Below, in pieces: positions 35,065 through 46,305 of a stretch of DNA of 64,000 bases. This DNA is from Trichomonas vaginalis G3 (Eukaryota > Parabasalia > Trichomonadida > Trichomonadidae): positions 10,570,082 to 10,634,081 of the forward strand of contig NC_067207.1 in assembly GCF_026262505.1 (NCBI RefSeq), given 5' to 3'. Numbering within the stretch: the first letter of the stretch is position 1; the number at the start of each line of letters is the position of its first letter. Under the pieces are notes generated by a model that saw nothing but the letters and a program-made list of their open reading frames with translations, was not told the DNA's origin and ran no database searches. Position numbers and translations under genes: made by a program.

Positions 35065-35949
35065 AAACAATGTTGGTCGTTCCCATGGAATATTTTTGAC
35101 TTTAATGGTATTAGTCATGATATGAATCTCAAGGTCATGAACGAGGAGAGATGAGAGACTTATATGCTTCCCAAATTCTTCAAAAGGTAATGTTATACCT
35201 GACTGTTTCCAAATGAGTTCAAATCATAGCGTGAGAAAACCTTGAAAGATAACGAAGTCAGTTATGAGACGTTTTATGTTTAAAGCTAAAAGCCTCCATG
35301 TTTGCATAAGTATTGCTACAGTTAAATGGTAATGTCTGACTTTAGTTATGATGTTAGCTAATGGGGAGTCTGGTTTTGACACTAAACCTTTCCGGCGAAG
35401 TCGTCACAAACTAATAAAGTGTTTGATGGATATTTTTTTGAAGGGGTATTTTGAAAGTTTTGACAGAAGTAGTTTGTAAGTCGTTTCATATTGTATACTC
35501 CTGAGTACTGACCGTAAGTGGCGGTTTGTCAATAATTCTTTCCATCTCCTCAGAAAGTCTTTTGCATTCCTGGCTGTATGAACTCTACGATGGCATAAAT
35601 ATTTCTCTTACGTCGAATGTTAACGTTGAAGAAATTCAATGAGTTCACTGTCTGGAACTTTAACGACAGAGGCTTGAACTTTTGACATAAATGTTTTCGC
35701 TGTTGAGTCCATAGAGTCTGAAGTTGCTGATATAATGATTTGGTCATAATATGAGTCATTTCCTAAACGTTCTGTTATGAGTATATGACGAATGAGGTTA
35801 AAGTCTTACCTGAACCATCTTTCCACAATAGAATACAACCATTTGAAACAGAATTCATAATCTTTGCTGAAAGGAAGAATAAGAGAAGAGTTAAGTTTGT
35901 CTGTAGTTTCATTCATGTCTTCATCTAAATCATGTATTAAATGCTTCAT
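35061..35949 (-). pseudogene. Packaging ATPase, mirror copy
   Basis: Reverse partner of 55308-56195. Broken, about ten breaks. Confidence 0.8.
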
Positions 35950-35965
35950 TTTATCTCCAATAAAA

Positions 35966-36853
35966 ATGCAAGTCAGAAATATTCAGAACATAGCACCGAG
36001 TCTAAATGACAAGAGTATAAAGATATACTATGAACACGTTATGATGAAACCAACCAAAATTCAAGAAAGTCAGTATACTTATGAATATCCAAGAACACTG
36101 GGTAGAGTATGTAGGAGGTGAGAAAGCTTATTGAAATCAGACAGGTTCGAAGTATTCCAGCAGGAAGACAAATATTATTGAAGAACTTTAATGTTTTGAG
36201 ATATAATGATGAAACAAAGAAGCAAGATAGTTTCCCTGTTGCTGTGTATGTGAACCTAGACACAGGAGATGACATGAAAGTTTTTAACACAAAGCTTCAA
36301 ACGGTAGTTGGAGAGAACAACTTACTGCGGAAGGACATCCATTACCTTCAGAAGTTACCATAGCATATAAATTTTGAAAACAAACTCAATAGATTTTAAA
36401 GTCGTCTCTGCAAAAGAAGTCAGGATTTACATTTAATGAAGCAGATGTCTATTCGAATGAAAACTCAAAGCTATTGCATGGTTAGATAATGACGATTGCT
36501 TTAGAAAAATCTTTAAATTCAGGTACCAAAGATGTCAATAGATGACCTTCGTGGAATGTTACCATCGACGTTTACAGTTGAAGGTTCAGCAGGATTGCTT
36601 ACAAGATTGTCAATTGGTGGCATTTGGTCTCGTGAGAACATTGTTATAAAATCCAGTAAAGTGAATTTGCTGAAGAATCTATATTATGTCTTTCAAACTA
36701 TATGTATTCGCCGCCGAAGCATATATAGTATAAACAAACTTTGTCAGTAAGTTTAACATAAGACTTGTCGAACCTTCTTCAATGAAAGATGTTGTGCTAC
36801 CTAAAGATGGAAAGGATGGACTCATTATTGAAATGATTTTAATAGCATATTAA
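35966..36853 (+). pseudogene. 293-residue structural gene, mirror copy
   Basis: Reverse partner of 54410-55291. Broken, several breaks. Confidence 0.75.
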
Positions 36854-37078
36854 ATGAGCTTGTTCTTGAAGGTCATTCATGATGAAATAACTGTTGTAGA
36901 AGATGTTAGCAATTGTTCAGACATTTTGAAGCGTATAGATGATATAAGAAAGAAGTTAGATAGACCGCAAAGCGGTGAGGGCGAAGCCCGTGAGAACGCT
37001 TATGTTTCATTGACTTTCTCCAGTAACGAGAACTTTTATGAGATAATATTGAAGAGAGATGATTTTAATATGGTGTAA
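36854..37078 (+). CDS. 74-residue gene of Polinton B, mirror copy, looks whole
   Basis: Identical base for base to 54185-54409 on the other arm and open throughout. It directly follows the preceding gene's stop codon and is directly followed by the next start codon. This identity is the strongest sign that the two arms are the same sequence and that damage elsewhere in this arm is recent or technical. Confidence 0.7.
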   Translation: MSLFLKVIHDEITVVEDVSNCSDILKRIDDIRKKLDRPQSGEGEARENAYVSLTFSSNENFYEIILKRDDFNMV

Positions 37079-37605
37079 ATGGTAGCTTGGGCAGCTTTAG
37101 GCGCAATGGGAACAAAAGCATTAGCATTTGGAGCAAAAGCACTTGGAGCTTAGACGCAGTAAATAAAATGAGTGGAGGAAGGGTTTCAAAGACATTAGAT
37201 GCAAATAAAGGAAGATTGGAGGCTGGGGTGCAAAGAAGTTAAGATTAAATAAAATAGGGCTCATAAATAAAGACATCCAATTTGGTTGCGACTGAGTCAG
37301 AAAATGCTTTAGGAAAGGACGATGAGTTTTGCAAAACACGCAAAAGACTTTAATGACCAGATGAAAGGTGAAACAATGCATTTAAAATAGAGTCGATGGA
37401 ACTAAAGAAAATGTTTCTTCTCCACCAGCGGTTTATCCATACGGACCTTATGGAATGTATGGAAACCCTTATGAACAGACCATTTGACCCATTGACTGGT
37501 GGAAGTAATTGGTATCATTATGGACGAAGAAGAAAGACAGTCAAGTTGGAGACAGACGTGAGAAAGCAACTAAAAAGAAACCAAGGAAGAGAGGTATAAA
37601 GCAAT
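37079..37605 (+). pseudogene. Glycine-rich basic protein gene, mirror copy
   Basis: Reverse partner of 53657-54184. Broken, several breaks. Confidence 0.7.
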
Positions 37606-37615
37606 GAAATCAACA

Positions 37616-37672
37616 GGGTGAAAAAAGAGGTGAAAAAAGAGGTGAGATCTCACCACTTCACCTAAATTTATT
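37616..37672. promoter_or_regulatory. GGTGA/TCACC hairpin cassette, mirror copy
   Basis: Contains the 14-base perfect palindrome GGTGAGATCTCACC at 37641-37654, with two gaaaaaagaggtg boxes before and an acttcacct box after. Identical to 53598-53647 on the other arm. Confidence 0.65.
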
Positions 37673-37761
37673 TTTGTGCTATGTTTTCATACGTGTGAGG
37701 GTGGTGATATCATTAATTTTATTTTATTTTTAAAATTATTTTTAAGTTTATTTTTATATAA

Positions 37762-38088
37762 ATGACGAAAACTATTGAGATAACAAACTACAACGGTCAT
37801 GAGTTCAAGAATTTGTTCTTCGTTCCTCGTGAAAATACATTCTATCAGATACGAGGGAGAAAGGGTAAAGTTAGTTGAGCGTTTATGAAGGAATGAAGAA
37901 TGGAAAGTTTATACAAGCATACGATACAAACGGTAAACGTGTTTTCATTAGCTTTGTCAAAACTTACTAACATTTATTTTGACAGTGACTTTGACTCTGA
38001 CGATTGGAGCGACAGCAGCGATACTGAAGAATATGAAGTATTGTGTGAAGCACAGCAATGGGAAGAGTTGCAATACTTTTGTAAGTGA
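37762..38088 (+). pseudogene. 108-residue acidic-tail gene, mirror copy
   Basis: Reverse partner of 53175-53501. Broken, about two breaks; the Asp/Ser-rich tail is readable. Confidence 0.75.
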
Positions 38089-38289
38089 GAACGTTTATTT
38101 TTACAGTAGTGAAGTCGTTGTGTGAAAACGTTAGTGAGGTGAAGGGGTTGGTGGCTTTGTAAATATTTAAGGTTAAGTTAGTGTTGTCGTTTGTGTTGTA
38201 AAATATACGTTAACGGTTTCGTAAAGTGTCAAATTCACATATAATGGGTAAGGAGGCGCGGCAGTGCCTCAGTACGCATGATATGTATA

Positions 38290-39626
38290 TTAATTGCAAT
38301 TATTATCTAGCATATCCTTGACAGTTTGAACGTTAAAGATTGTTACAGGATATTGTCATTGAGTGTGGTAGACTTATCACAGTTGTTAATTGCATCTCCA
38401 AGTTTGGAAAATAATCTAATTTTGTAATATCGACGTGCAGCGTTGGATCATAAGGTTGCAAAAAGATTAACTTATTGGGGAAAATTAATAACGTTCTGAG
38501 GTTTTTGCCTATATGAACGACGTCCGCGATGAAGATAATCTTAAGATCTTGGAATTTTGCACTTTTAAGGACTTCTACTAATCCATCAAAGCCAGTAACT
38601 AGGCTGTACCAATGGTGAAAGAATATCTGATAAACAAAATCGTAAGATTTGTCACCATCAGTTGTAAAAACTGGAACATTCAGTGTTTTCTGAACTGTAG
38701 CAATGTAATCCAAGATTTCACTCATAATCCAGATGCAAGACCATTTGTATGTTGTATTATATGCAAACATATTGATGGACCTTTGAATCTAATGGCATCA
38801 AATATAATGCAAATAAGTCCTCGATTTGATCGTCATGGCCGACTTCTTCCATAATTTGCCTGGATTGCATCTATTCCAATGCAAAAATGGCATTGTTCAC
38901 GTAATTCCTCATCTGTATATGGATATAATTCCCTGAATCTGAGGAATACTGGGAGTGAAGATGATTTTGAAAGCAAAAGTTCCTTCCATGCTGCAATATA
39001 TCTTACCAAAGACTCGAAATAGAGTTGGCTTTTGATGGCAACATAAGTTTCTGTCTTGCCAACAAATATTCTGAGGGTTGTTGGCAATACAACATAAAGG
39101 CAAATTGAAGTGTCTCCGCATAGTATCGTCGGCTCTTTGAGTTTGGAAAATTTAAATTATAAACATGTTATTAATGATAACACACGTTAATTTATCTGCA
39201 AACGGAGGGTACTAAATAATGGGGTATAATCATCTAATAATATTTCGCTTAAACTCAAGGATTCATCACCATTTGTTTCATCTTCATCTTGATCATCAGA
39301 ATCATCTTCATTGTCATTGAGAGTTTCAAGATCTGCCTTTTCGCTTCTTGTTCTAATTCGTCGCATGTCCATCTTGTATTTTTCTTTGTTCATTATTTTT
39401 TCATTTGCAGAGATCTTTGATAGCTTAGAGCACGGTTTTTGGAAGCTGCAATCATTGATTTAATAGTATCTCTTTGTAATAGTTTTGATTGATTGGACTT
39501 GTTTGATAATCTGCGATATTATTATAAATAACACCAGGAAGTTTTTCTTTAATAAGCTTTTCAAGCTTCTTAAATGTGGCAATATCTACACATGATAAAT
39601 TAATTTCTATCTTCTCACTTTTCATA
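38290..39626 (-). pseudogene. P-like transposase gene, mirror copy
   Basis: Reverse partner of 51628-52974, coding for a DDE-type transposase-like protein. Frames change several times here (open pieces at 38333-38770, 38833-39087, 39187-39393 and 39452-39626), while the partner on the other arm is one open frame. The base-level match between the copies is very high apart from one-base length changes. Confidence 0.75.
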
Positions 39627-39675
39627 ATGATTTGTGGGAAAATGATTAAGTGGCCGAACACTTAAAGCATTTCTT

Positions 39676-40892
39676 TTCGTTTTATATCAAAACAGATTTA
39701 GATAGCTTAAAACAATATAGTTTACTCATAAATACACTTGATAATTCACTTCTTCAATTTTCATAATCTTATATCCTGACCTATATCCTCTTATAAACCA
39801 TATTTCTACTGAGATCTTCTTAAAGCATCTTTTTATCCCTATCTACGCCTCGAAACCCATATTTTCCGGCGGAATATGAATCTTCGGGTCTCCTGATTCG
39901 ATTTCTGCAGTCAGATCGTAAAAATACCACTACATAGCCTGATAATCTCAATTTAAGTTCCTTAATTTTTTTGAAAAAAAAAATTAAAATCCCTTATCAA
40001 ACATCATGCTCATTTTTACGAATTTCATTTTTCCTTTAAGTTTAAAATATACGCTTTTTAGCATGTTTATAATACATTTTCAATTTACATTTACATTTTT
40101 ATTTTTGAATTGTTTATTTATATTTCCGTTTGAACAATAATATTTATTGAAAATTGTGAGAGAAACGGATATAATAAAAAAACACCATACAACAAAATTC
40201 ACTTTTTTCATACTTACGCGGATCACTCCTTTTCGGCCCAATATGCCGGAAAGTGAATTTTGTTGTATGGTGTTTTTTTATTATATCCGTTTCTCTCACA
40301 ATTTTCAATAAATATTATTGTTCAAACGGAAATATAAATAAACAATTCAAAAATAAAAATGTAAATGTAAATTTTGTTGTATGGTGTTTTTTTATTATAT
40401 CCGTTTCTCTCACAATTTTCAATAAATATTATTGTTCAAACGGAAATATAAATAAACAATTCAAAAATAAAAATGTAAATGTAAATTGAAAATGTATTAT
40501 AAACATGCTAAAAAGCGTATATTTTAAACTTAAAGGAAAAATGAAATTCGTAAAAATGAGCATGATGTTTGATAAGGGAGTTTTAATTTTTTTTTTCAAA
40601 AAAATTAAGGAACTTAAATTGAGATTATCAGGCTATGTAGTGGTATTTTTACGATCTGACTGCAGAAATCGAATCAGCGAGACCCGAAGATTCATATTCC
40701 GCCGGAAAAATAGGGTTTCGAGGCGTAGATAGGGATAAAAAGATGCTTTTAGAAGATCTCAGTAGAAATATGGTTTATAAGAGGATATAGGTCAGGATAT
40801 AAGATTATGAAAATTGAAGAAGTGAATTATCAAGATGTATTTATGAGTAAACTATATTGTTTTAAGCTATCTAAATCTGTTTTGATATAAAT
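39676..40892. mobile_element. Foldback element 1, left-arm copy
   Basis: Two inverted arms of about 0.57 kb, outer ends tatatcaaaacagatt at 39677 and its complement at 40890, around a spacer of about 60 bases (40198-40258) that is richer in G and C. One arm contains an extra tandem copy of a 114 bp stretch (40259-40486), absent from the partner at 50412-51570. No target duplication is seen at the ends. It lies 50 bp from the P-like transposase gene, so its arms are probably the terminal repeats of that transposon family. Confidence 0.8.
40259..40486. repeat. Tandem duplication of 114 bp
   Basis: Two head-to-tail copies of 114 bp inside the foldback element. The open frame of 78 codons across it simply reads the repeat twice and is not a gene. 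The other arm of the giant inverted repeat has one copy at this place, and a partial extra copy on the opposite side (50820-50890). Confidence 0.8.
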
Positions 40893-42532
40893 TAAAGCGT
40901 ATACTTATGCAAAATGCGAAATTTAAATTAATATTTTTTTTGCTATTTGGACACAAAGCTAACAATCCATCCAATAAATGACGTTATACCTAGCGAGATG
41001 AAGCATTTTAACATGAAAGACAAAAATCTGATTACTTGTGTTGAAAGTTTCTGTATTTCGTCTTCTTCAAACACAGCGTTCAGATGCAGAAGAAAATGCA
41101 GCCGTAATGACGCAAAAAGACACTAAAATAAATTGGAGAATTTCTGTAAAGTTTTTACTGAGCTTTGTTATTGAACCGAATTTGTTGCTGAGTGACAGGA
41201 TATTAAATCTACGACATTCATGAGTAATTGTTATCAATTTGTCAATAAATTATGTTGAAGATGGTTTAAATGTCTTCGAAGGCATGAAATTAGATCCTAA
41301 ATCTGTTTGAGTTAATAAAAGAGAACAAATGTTGAAAGAGTTGTCATATTGCCTACAAATTTTCAAACATTTGCATTGAGACAATGTGAAAAAATGATGT
41401 CCAAAATACCTTTACTAAAATATTTTTAATTTGAATTATAACAAGGAAAAACAATAATGGCAGAATAAGAAAAAAAAACAAAGATGTTATGATTTGAACA
41501 GTTGCCTTTTAGATTCAAAAAGAGCATAGTGTTCCTATCCACTACACTACCTTCCTTTCCTATAAAAAGCTGAATAATTAGTATTTAATGAATTCTCCAG
41601 CTTGGGGATTTGCAGCTTTTCCAAAATCTGTTATGATAGTTCTATATAGCAATTGATATATAATATGTTTTTATAAATCAAATAATTTTTTAGTCCAGAT
41701 GAATTTTTACAATTTCAAAGTCTTTCCATTCTACTAACACTCTTCACATCCATATTCTTTACCATATATGTAATATAACGCCTTATTTTAATTCCCATGT
41801 TTACGATTTATTTGTCGAAAAAACTGTCTTGCCCATAACATCTCGGAAAAATTTTCGACTTTTTGAATGGGCCGTTTTCAAGATCTCAAAAACTGTGGGA
41901 TATTTTTTACAAAGCTAATCGACATTTATTTACCACATATATGTACTATACAATGCACCTGGTTTCATCGAATTTTTACCGTCAGTTTTCTCGTGAGACT
42001 ACCTTGTTTATTCAAATATAAAACAAAGATGAAGTAATTACAGTTATCATAAACTTTATGAATAACTCTGTAATTGGTTCAGATTTTCGTAAAAATATTT
42101 TTATTAATATCGATAAGAATACGTTTACCTACTATCACAACATATCGATAAACAAGAGTAGAGTGATTTTTATCATCGAAACTTTTTTAAAAGCTGTAAG
42201 CTGGAAGGAAAAATCTTGTTTTTTCTGAGTTAGTTGTAGAACTATTGATGCACGGAGTATCATTGTGATGTAGAAGGATGTCAATGTACTGACTGAAGGA
42301 TATGAAGTGAATTGAATTTCATTGCATTTCAATTTGATCAAAATTTGTTGAAATGACATGAATGTTCAACATCTGTATCACTCTCTTTCACTCCTTCCCT
42401 ATTCTTTCGGAACGAAGCTAGCTCAGCTTTCGCTGAGCGAATTGACACTTTATGATCCTAAACGTACATGCTCTCAAATTATCGAAAAAATTATACCACC
42501 TAAACTAGTATATTTTTATTTTAAATGTAATA
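40893..42532. other. Non-coding region between foldback elements, left arm
   Basis: No gene recognised. It holds a tRNA-like sequence on the minus strand near 41495-41565, an inverted tatcgata pair around 42105-42155, and a small perfect hairpin gctcagc-tttc-gctgagc at 42421-42438. Mirror of 48760-50411. Confidence 0.5.
41495..41565 (-). other. tRNA-like sequence, left-arm copy
   Basis: Reverse partner of 49741-49810; see there. Confidence 0.25.
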
Positions 42533-42693
42533 ACAGAAATTCATCAAAAGTGACAGCTCTCAATTTTTTACATTTGTAAATTCTAAATTGAATGAGAAAA
42601 ATGAAATAATACTAAGCATAATACAATATTCTAGATTTAATTATAATTAGGAAAAAGTTGGTTTTGAGAGTACTTTTCAAGGCATATAGAAGA

Positions 42694-43612
42694 ATCTTCT
42701 GAAAAATAATATCACATAAACTCATATTATTTTCTAATATATAACTATTTTATATAAAAATCAAATTCAATGATCTTAAAAGCGAAGGATAAACCTCAAA
42801 ATTTACGAATAAATGAGTGGGAATATAATGCTTATCTATCATAAAACCATATGAAATATCAATTTTTGCTTTACGCCTAATTTTTGACGACAATTAGCAA
42901 AAAATGTTAAATTTTAACACTCAGTCCATTTGAATATGAAAAAATAAATTGACTTTGATTAAATGTTTTTATTTATCATGCAATTCTTCTTGCGCACCAA
43001 AAGATTTGAATAAAAGTTCAAAAAATAAGATAGCTTAAAAAATAATATACGGTAGTGTTTACTAATAGATGAATAGTATATAAATTCTATTAAAATGGAT
43101 TTGATCCAAAAAAATATAAAACCAAAAATAATTGTTATAATTTAAATGAAGAAGTAATTTAAAACGATTTTATTTATGATCAAATTTTATATATTTTTTT
43201 GGATCAAATCCATTTTAATAGAATTTATATACTATTCATCTATTAGTAAACACTACCGTATATTATTTTTTAAGCTATCTTATTTTTTGAACTTTTATTC
43301 AAATCTTTGGTGCAAGAAGAATTGCATGATAAAAAAAACATTTAATCAAAGTCAATTTTATTTTTCATATTCAAATGGACTGAGTGTTAACATTTAACAT
43401 TTTTGCTAATTGTCGTCAAAAAATTAGGCGTAAAGCAAAAATTGATATTTCATATGGTTTTATGATAGATAAGCATTATATTCCCACTCATTATATTCGT
43501 AAATTTTGAGGTTTATCCTTCGCTTTTAAGATCATTGAATTTGATTTTTATATAAAATAGTTATATATTAGAAAATAATATGAGTTTATGTGATATTATT
43601 TTTCAGAAGATT
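42694..43612. mobile_element. Foldback element 2, left-arm copy
   Basis: Inverted arms of about 0.42 kb beginning aatcttctgaaaaataat, around a centre of about 60 bp near 43158. Outside it, a shorter inverted repeat of 24 bp (acagaaattcatcaaaagtg core) stands at 42533-42556 and 43745-43768. The DNA between the outer and inner repeats differs on the two sides, so this looks like one palindrome inserted in, or made from, the ends of another element. No coding. Confidence 0.75.
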
Positions 43613-43740
43613 TTGTGTTCTTCTTCAAAATTTTATTTTTTTATTAAAAAGAATCTTTACAAAATATACATTTACTTTAATTAATATTTAAAAAACGTGC
43701 TCTATCAAAAGTTCCAAAAATTCAATATTTTAGCTTTTCT

Positions 43741-45056
43741 GAGGTGTCACTTTTGATGAATTTCTGTTTACAACATAAATATGATATTATCCTTAGAATC
43801 CACACTAGAATATATTTTAAATCAACTTTTAAAAAGTTCGAATCCTGCGCGTCTCACTTTTTAAATTTTCGAAAAGGAAAATTATATTCTCCTAAAATGA
43901 AAACAATTTTCCGAATTGACATCCTTATGGTGAGTTAACATACGCAACAGTTTTGGAAAAAGTTCCATATTCTTATCAAAATGTTACAATTTTCAAACAA
44001 ATTTCAAGAAATACTCTCAAAAAAGCATTCAAAGAAATCGGTGGTACACCAAAAATTAAAAGTGGTCCTCCACAAGAGGAATTAACTCCAGAGTCTCATC
44101 ACACTTTTCAATGCTCGATTTTTAAAAACTGTTTAAAAATGGAGCTTATATTGAAATAGTGTAGAGACTAAAAATTACCACAGACTATTTCAGAGATTGA
44201 GTTGCCACTCAATCCTCTGAAAAGTCTGAGGTAATTTGCAAAATTAATTTTGAAGGTTCAGAATTCTTATGAAAATTACAAATGTGGGGTTCAAAAATTG
44301 TATTGGACTCTCAATATGAATCCAAAACAATTCAAATCAGTTACAATGCAGTTATTAAGGCAGCAAAATTTCTGGGAATTTACAAAGAAAAAGATAAAAG
44401 TAATCCAAAAGCATATTATGTGGATTATGAAGCAATTCTTCCAAATACAATCTGGCATGTGGATATTCATTTTTTGAAAGAACCAGAAACTTTACCGGTT
44501 TATGGAATAATTGATGACAAAAGTCGTTATTTGTTAGCATTGAAATTGCTTCGTAACAAAAGTTCAACAGAAACTTCAAAAGTGGCAATTGCAACAGTTC
44601 AAAAATATGAGCACCTTTCTGTTTCTGGTCAGATAACGGTAAAGAAAATGAGGGAGAGTTCACAAAATTTTTGAGTACTTATGACATTCAAATCAGAAAA
44701 TCAGCTCCATACATGCCACGTCAAAATGGCAAAATTGAACGCCTCTGGCCATCACTGGACAAAAATGCTCCAAAGTCTTCAGAGTTTGAGAGCATCAATC
44801 AGAATTGGAAGAATTCAGGCAAAAATACAATGACATGCCACATGGCGCTCATCCAAAAATTGGAGTTCGACCATACACTCCAAGAGAGGTTTACAACAAA
44901 TTTTAGAAATGGACCAAGGATGATAAACCGCTCTGGAAAAAATGTGTTAATAAGCAGTGGGAAGTTGAAGAGATTCCAAACTATTGAAATATTCTATATT
45001 TTTTTTCAAAAATTCTCATTCAATTTGAATTTGGTTTTCAAAATTATGAATAAACA
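43741..45056 (+). mobile_element. IS481-like eukaryotic DNA transposon, left-arm copy
   Basis: Mirror of 46238-47550. Contains the helix-turn-helix part (43953-44159) and the rve-type catalytic part (44250-44990) of the transposase, the latter interrupted by frame changes, for example between 44477 and 44282-44674 and again near 44674. The symmetry of the giant inverted repeat ends with this transposon's 3' end. Confidence 0.7.
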
Positions 45057-46237
45057 TAAAAATTTTTCTTTGATATACACCATTCTGAACATACTAAAAG
45101 AACTTTTGACATTGCCAAGATGTTCGTTAGACGCTGTCATATAAACCATATTCTTGACATATGTTTATACGAAATCGTACAATGACCTTTCATCTAAACA
45201 CTCAAGTCGCTTTCTTCTATGAACAGTTCATATACCCTCTTGTTTGCTTCTAACAATGTTTGTCTTCTTCGGTAATGTGGAATTTGTCTTGGATTGAACT
45301 TAGACAATATCTAATGTCATAAAAATATGAGAACAAGTGGTTGTAAAATCAAGTCAACAGTTTCTGCTAATTCGTCAAAATTCTGTATCTGTGCATATGA
45401 GATCTGACGTTCTGACAACTACATATCTGCTGTCAGAAACTTTCTAACTTCATGCGGAACAGCATTGTTTGAAACCATAAATGAAGTTTGCAATATTTGC
45501 ACAAACTCTTGGTCTTGTATACTTCTTTCAACAACTCCAACTTTGTCTGTTATAAGACTCTTCAAAGCATCTGAGTTCAAAACTTTTGTTGTATCTTATA
45601 CTTTGAAGTTCATGCAAACTATAAGTTTCATATTCTCTATTGAGGAGTTTTAACTTGCCCAGATGTTTCTTAAGTTTTCATAGTTCGGATTCGAATAACC
45701 TTTCTAACAGTTTGCACAAAATATCTGTAAAGAAAGTATTCTTACCTGTTCCTGTGTTTCCAATTTAATGAGAAGCGGTTTCATTTCTAGCACTTGGATG
45801 TTGTAAGATGTTTGCAAACAACATTAGAATACTATAACCTTTTCGTTTCCATTGCATATAATTTTTGACATGTCTAACCACAGCTTCTATAATATTTCTT
45901 TCCATTCTACTGTTTCATATTTATATCATGAAAGTAGATATAGAGTTTTGAGAGGTGTATGAACTTTTATACCTGCGAACTGAAAAATCTTCTAGACTTG
46001 ACAATAAGATATCCCAAGCATCTAACATCTTCATGCCAACTTGTACGACTTTATATTTCTTAAGTTCTGTTACATTCTTGTTCAGACACTGATGTTGCTC
46101 TTGGTTGTAAAGACAACATCCCATTCTTCTTACATAACATGGGCAGAGTCAACATAATGACTAGAACGTTCAATCTCGATGCTTGTGTGTGTATAGTATC
46201 TAAATGCCAATTTGCTAAGCTTGGAAGTATCTCTAAT
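45057..46237 (-). mobile_element. Spacer of the inverted repeat: virus-like element fragment with primase-helicase P-loop
   Basis: The only unique DNA between the arms. On the minus strand near 45720-45760 it reads GNTGTGKNTFF, a P-loop of the type found in superfamily 3 / D5-like primase-helicases of large DNA viruses and virus-like elements, followed by coding traces to about 45060. The upstream part (45770-46230) is also coding-like on the minus strand. It is a fragment, cut on both sides by the ends of the two inverted transposon copies. Broken, about ten breaks. Whether it belongs to a Polinton or another virus-like element cannot be told. Confidence 0.5.
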
Positions 46238-46305
46238 GTTTATTCATAATTTTGAAAACCAAATTCAAATTTGAATGAGAATTTTTGAAAAAAATATAGA
46301 ATATT

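Larger units (their letters stand above)
27554..38285. mobile_element. Polinton B, mirror copy in the left arm, broken
   Basis: Same element and same gene order as 52980-63530, in reverse orientation. Family Polinton/Maverick. Broken by well over one hundred one-base length changes, yet with very few base substitutions against the partner, so it cannot be old if the sequence is right. The part near the gap is worst. Parts are listed separately. Confidence 0.85.
27554..45056. repeat. Left arm of a giant inverted repeat
   Basis: The whole stretch is the reverse complement of 46238-63530. Matching coordinates add up to about 91,160-91,300 along its length (for example 36854 with 54409, 37641 with 53623, 42438 with 48856). 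A 225 bp gene (36854-37078 against 54185-54409) is identical in both. Elsewhere differences are mostly one-base insertions or deletions, few near 41-45 kb and dense near 27.5-33 kb. The arm stops at the scaffold gap on one side and at the end of an IS481-like transposon on the other. Confidence 0.95.

Noticed and set aside
40253-40489. 78-codon gene in foldback element 1
   Set aside because: It only reads a 114 bp tandem duplication twice and is absent in the mirror copy.
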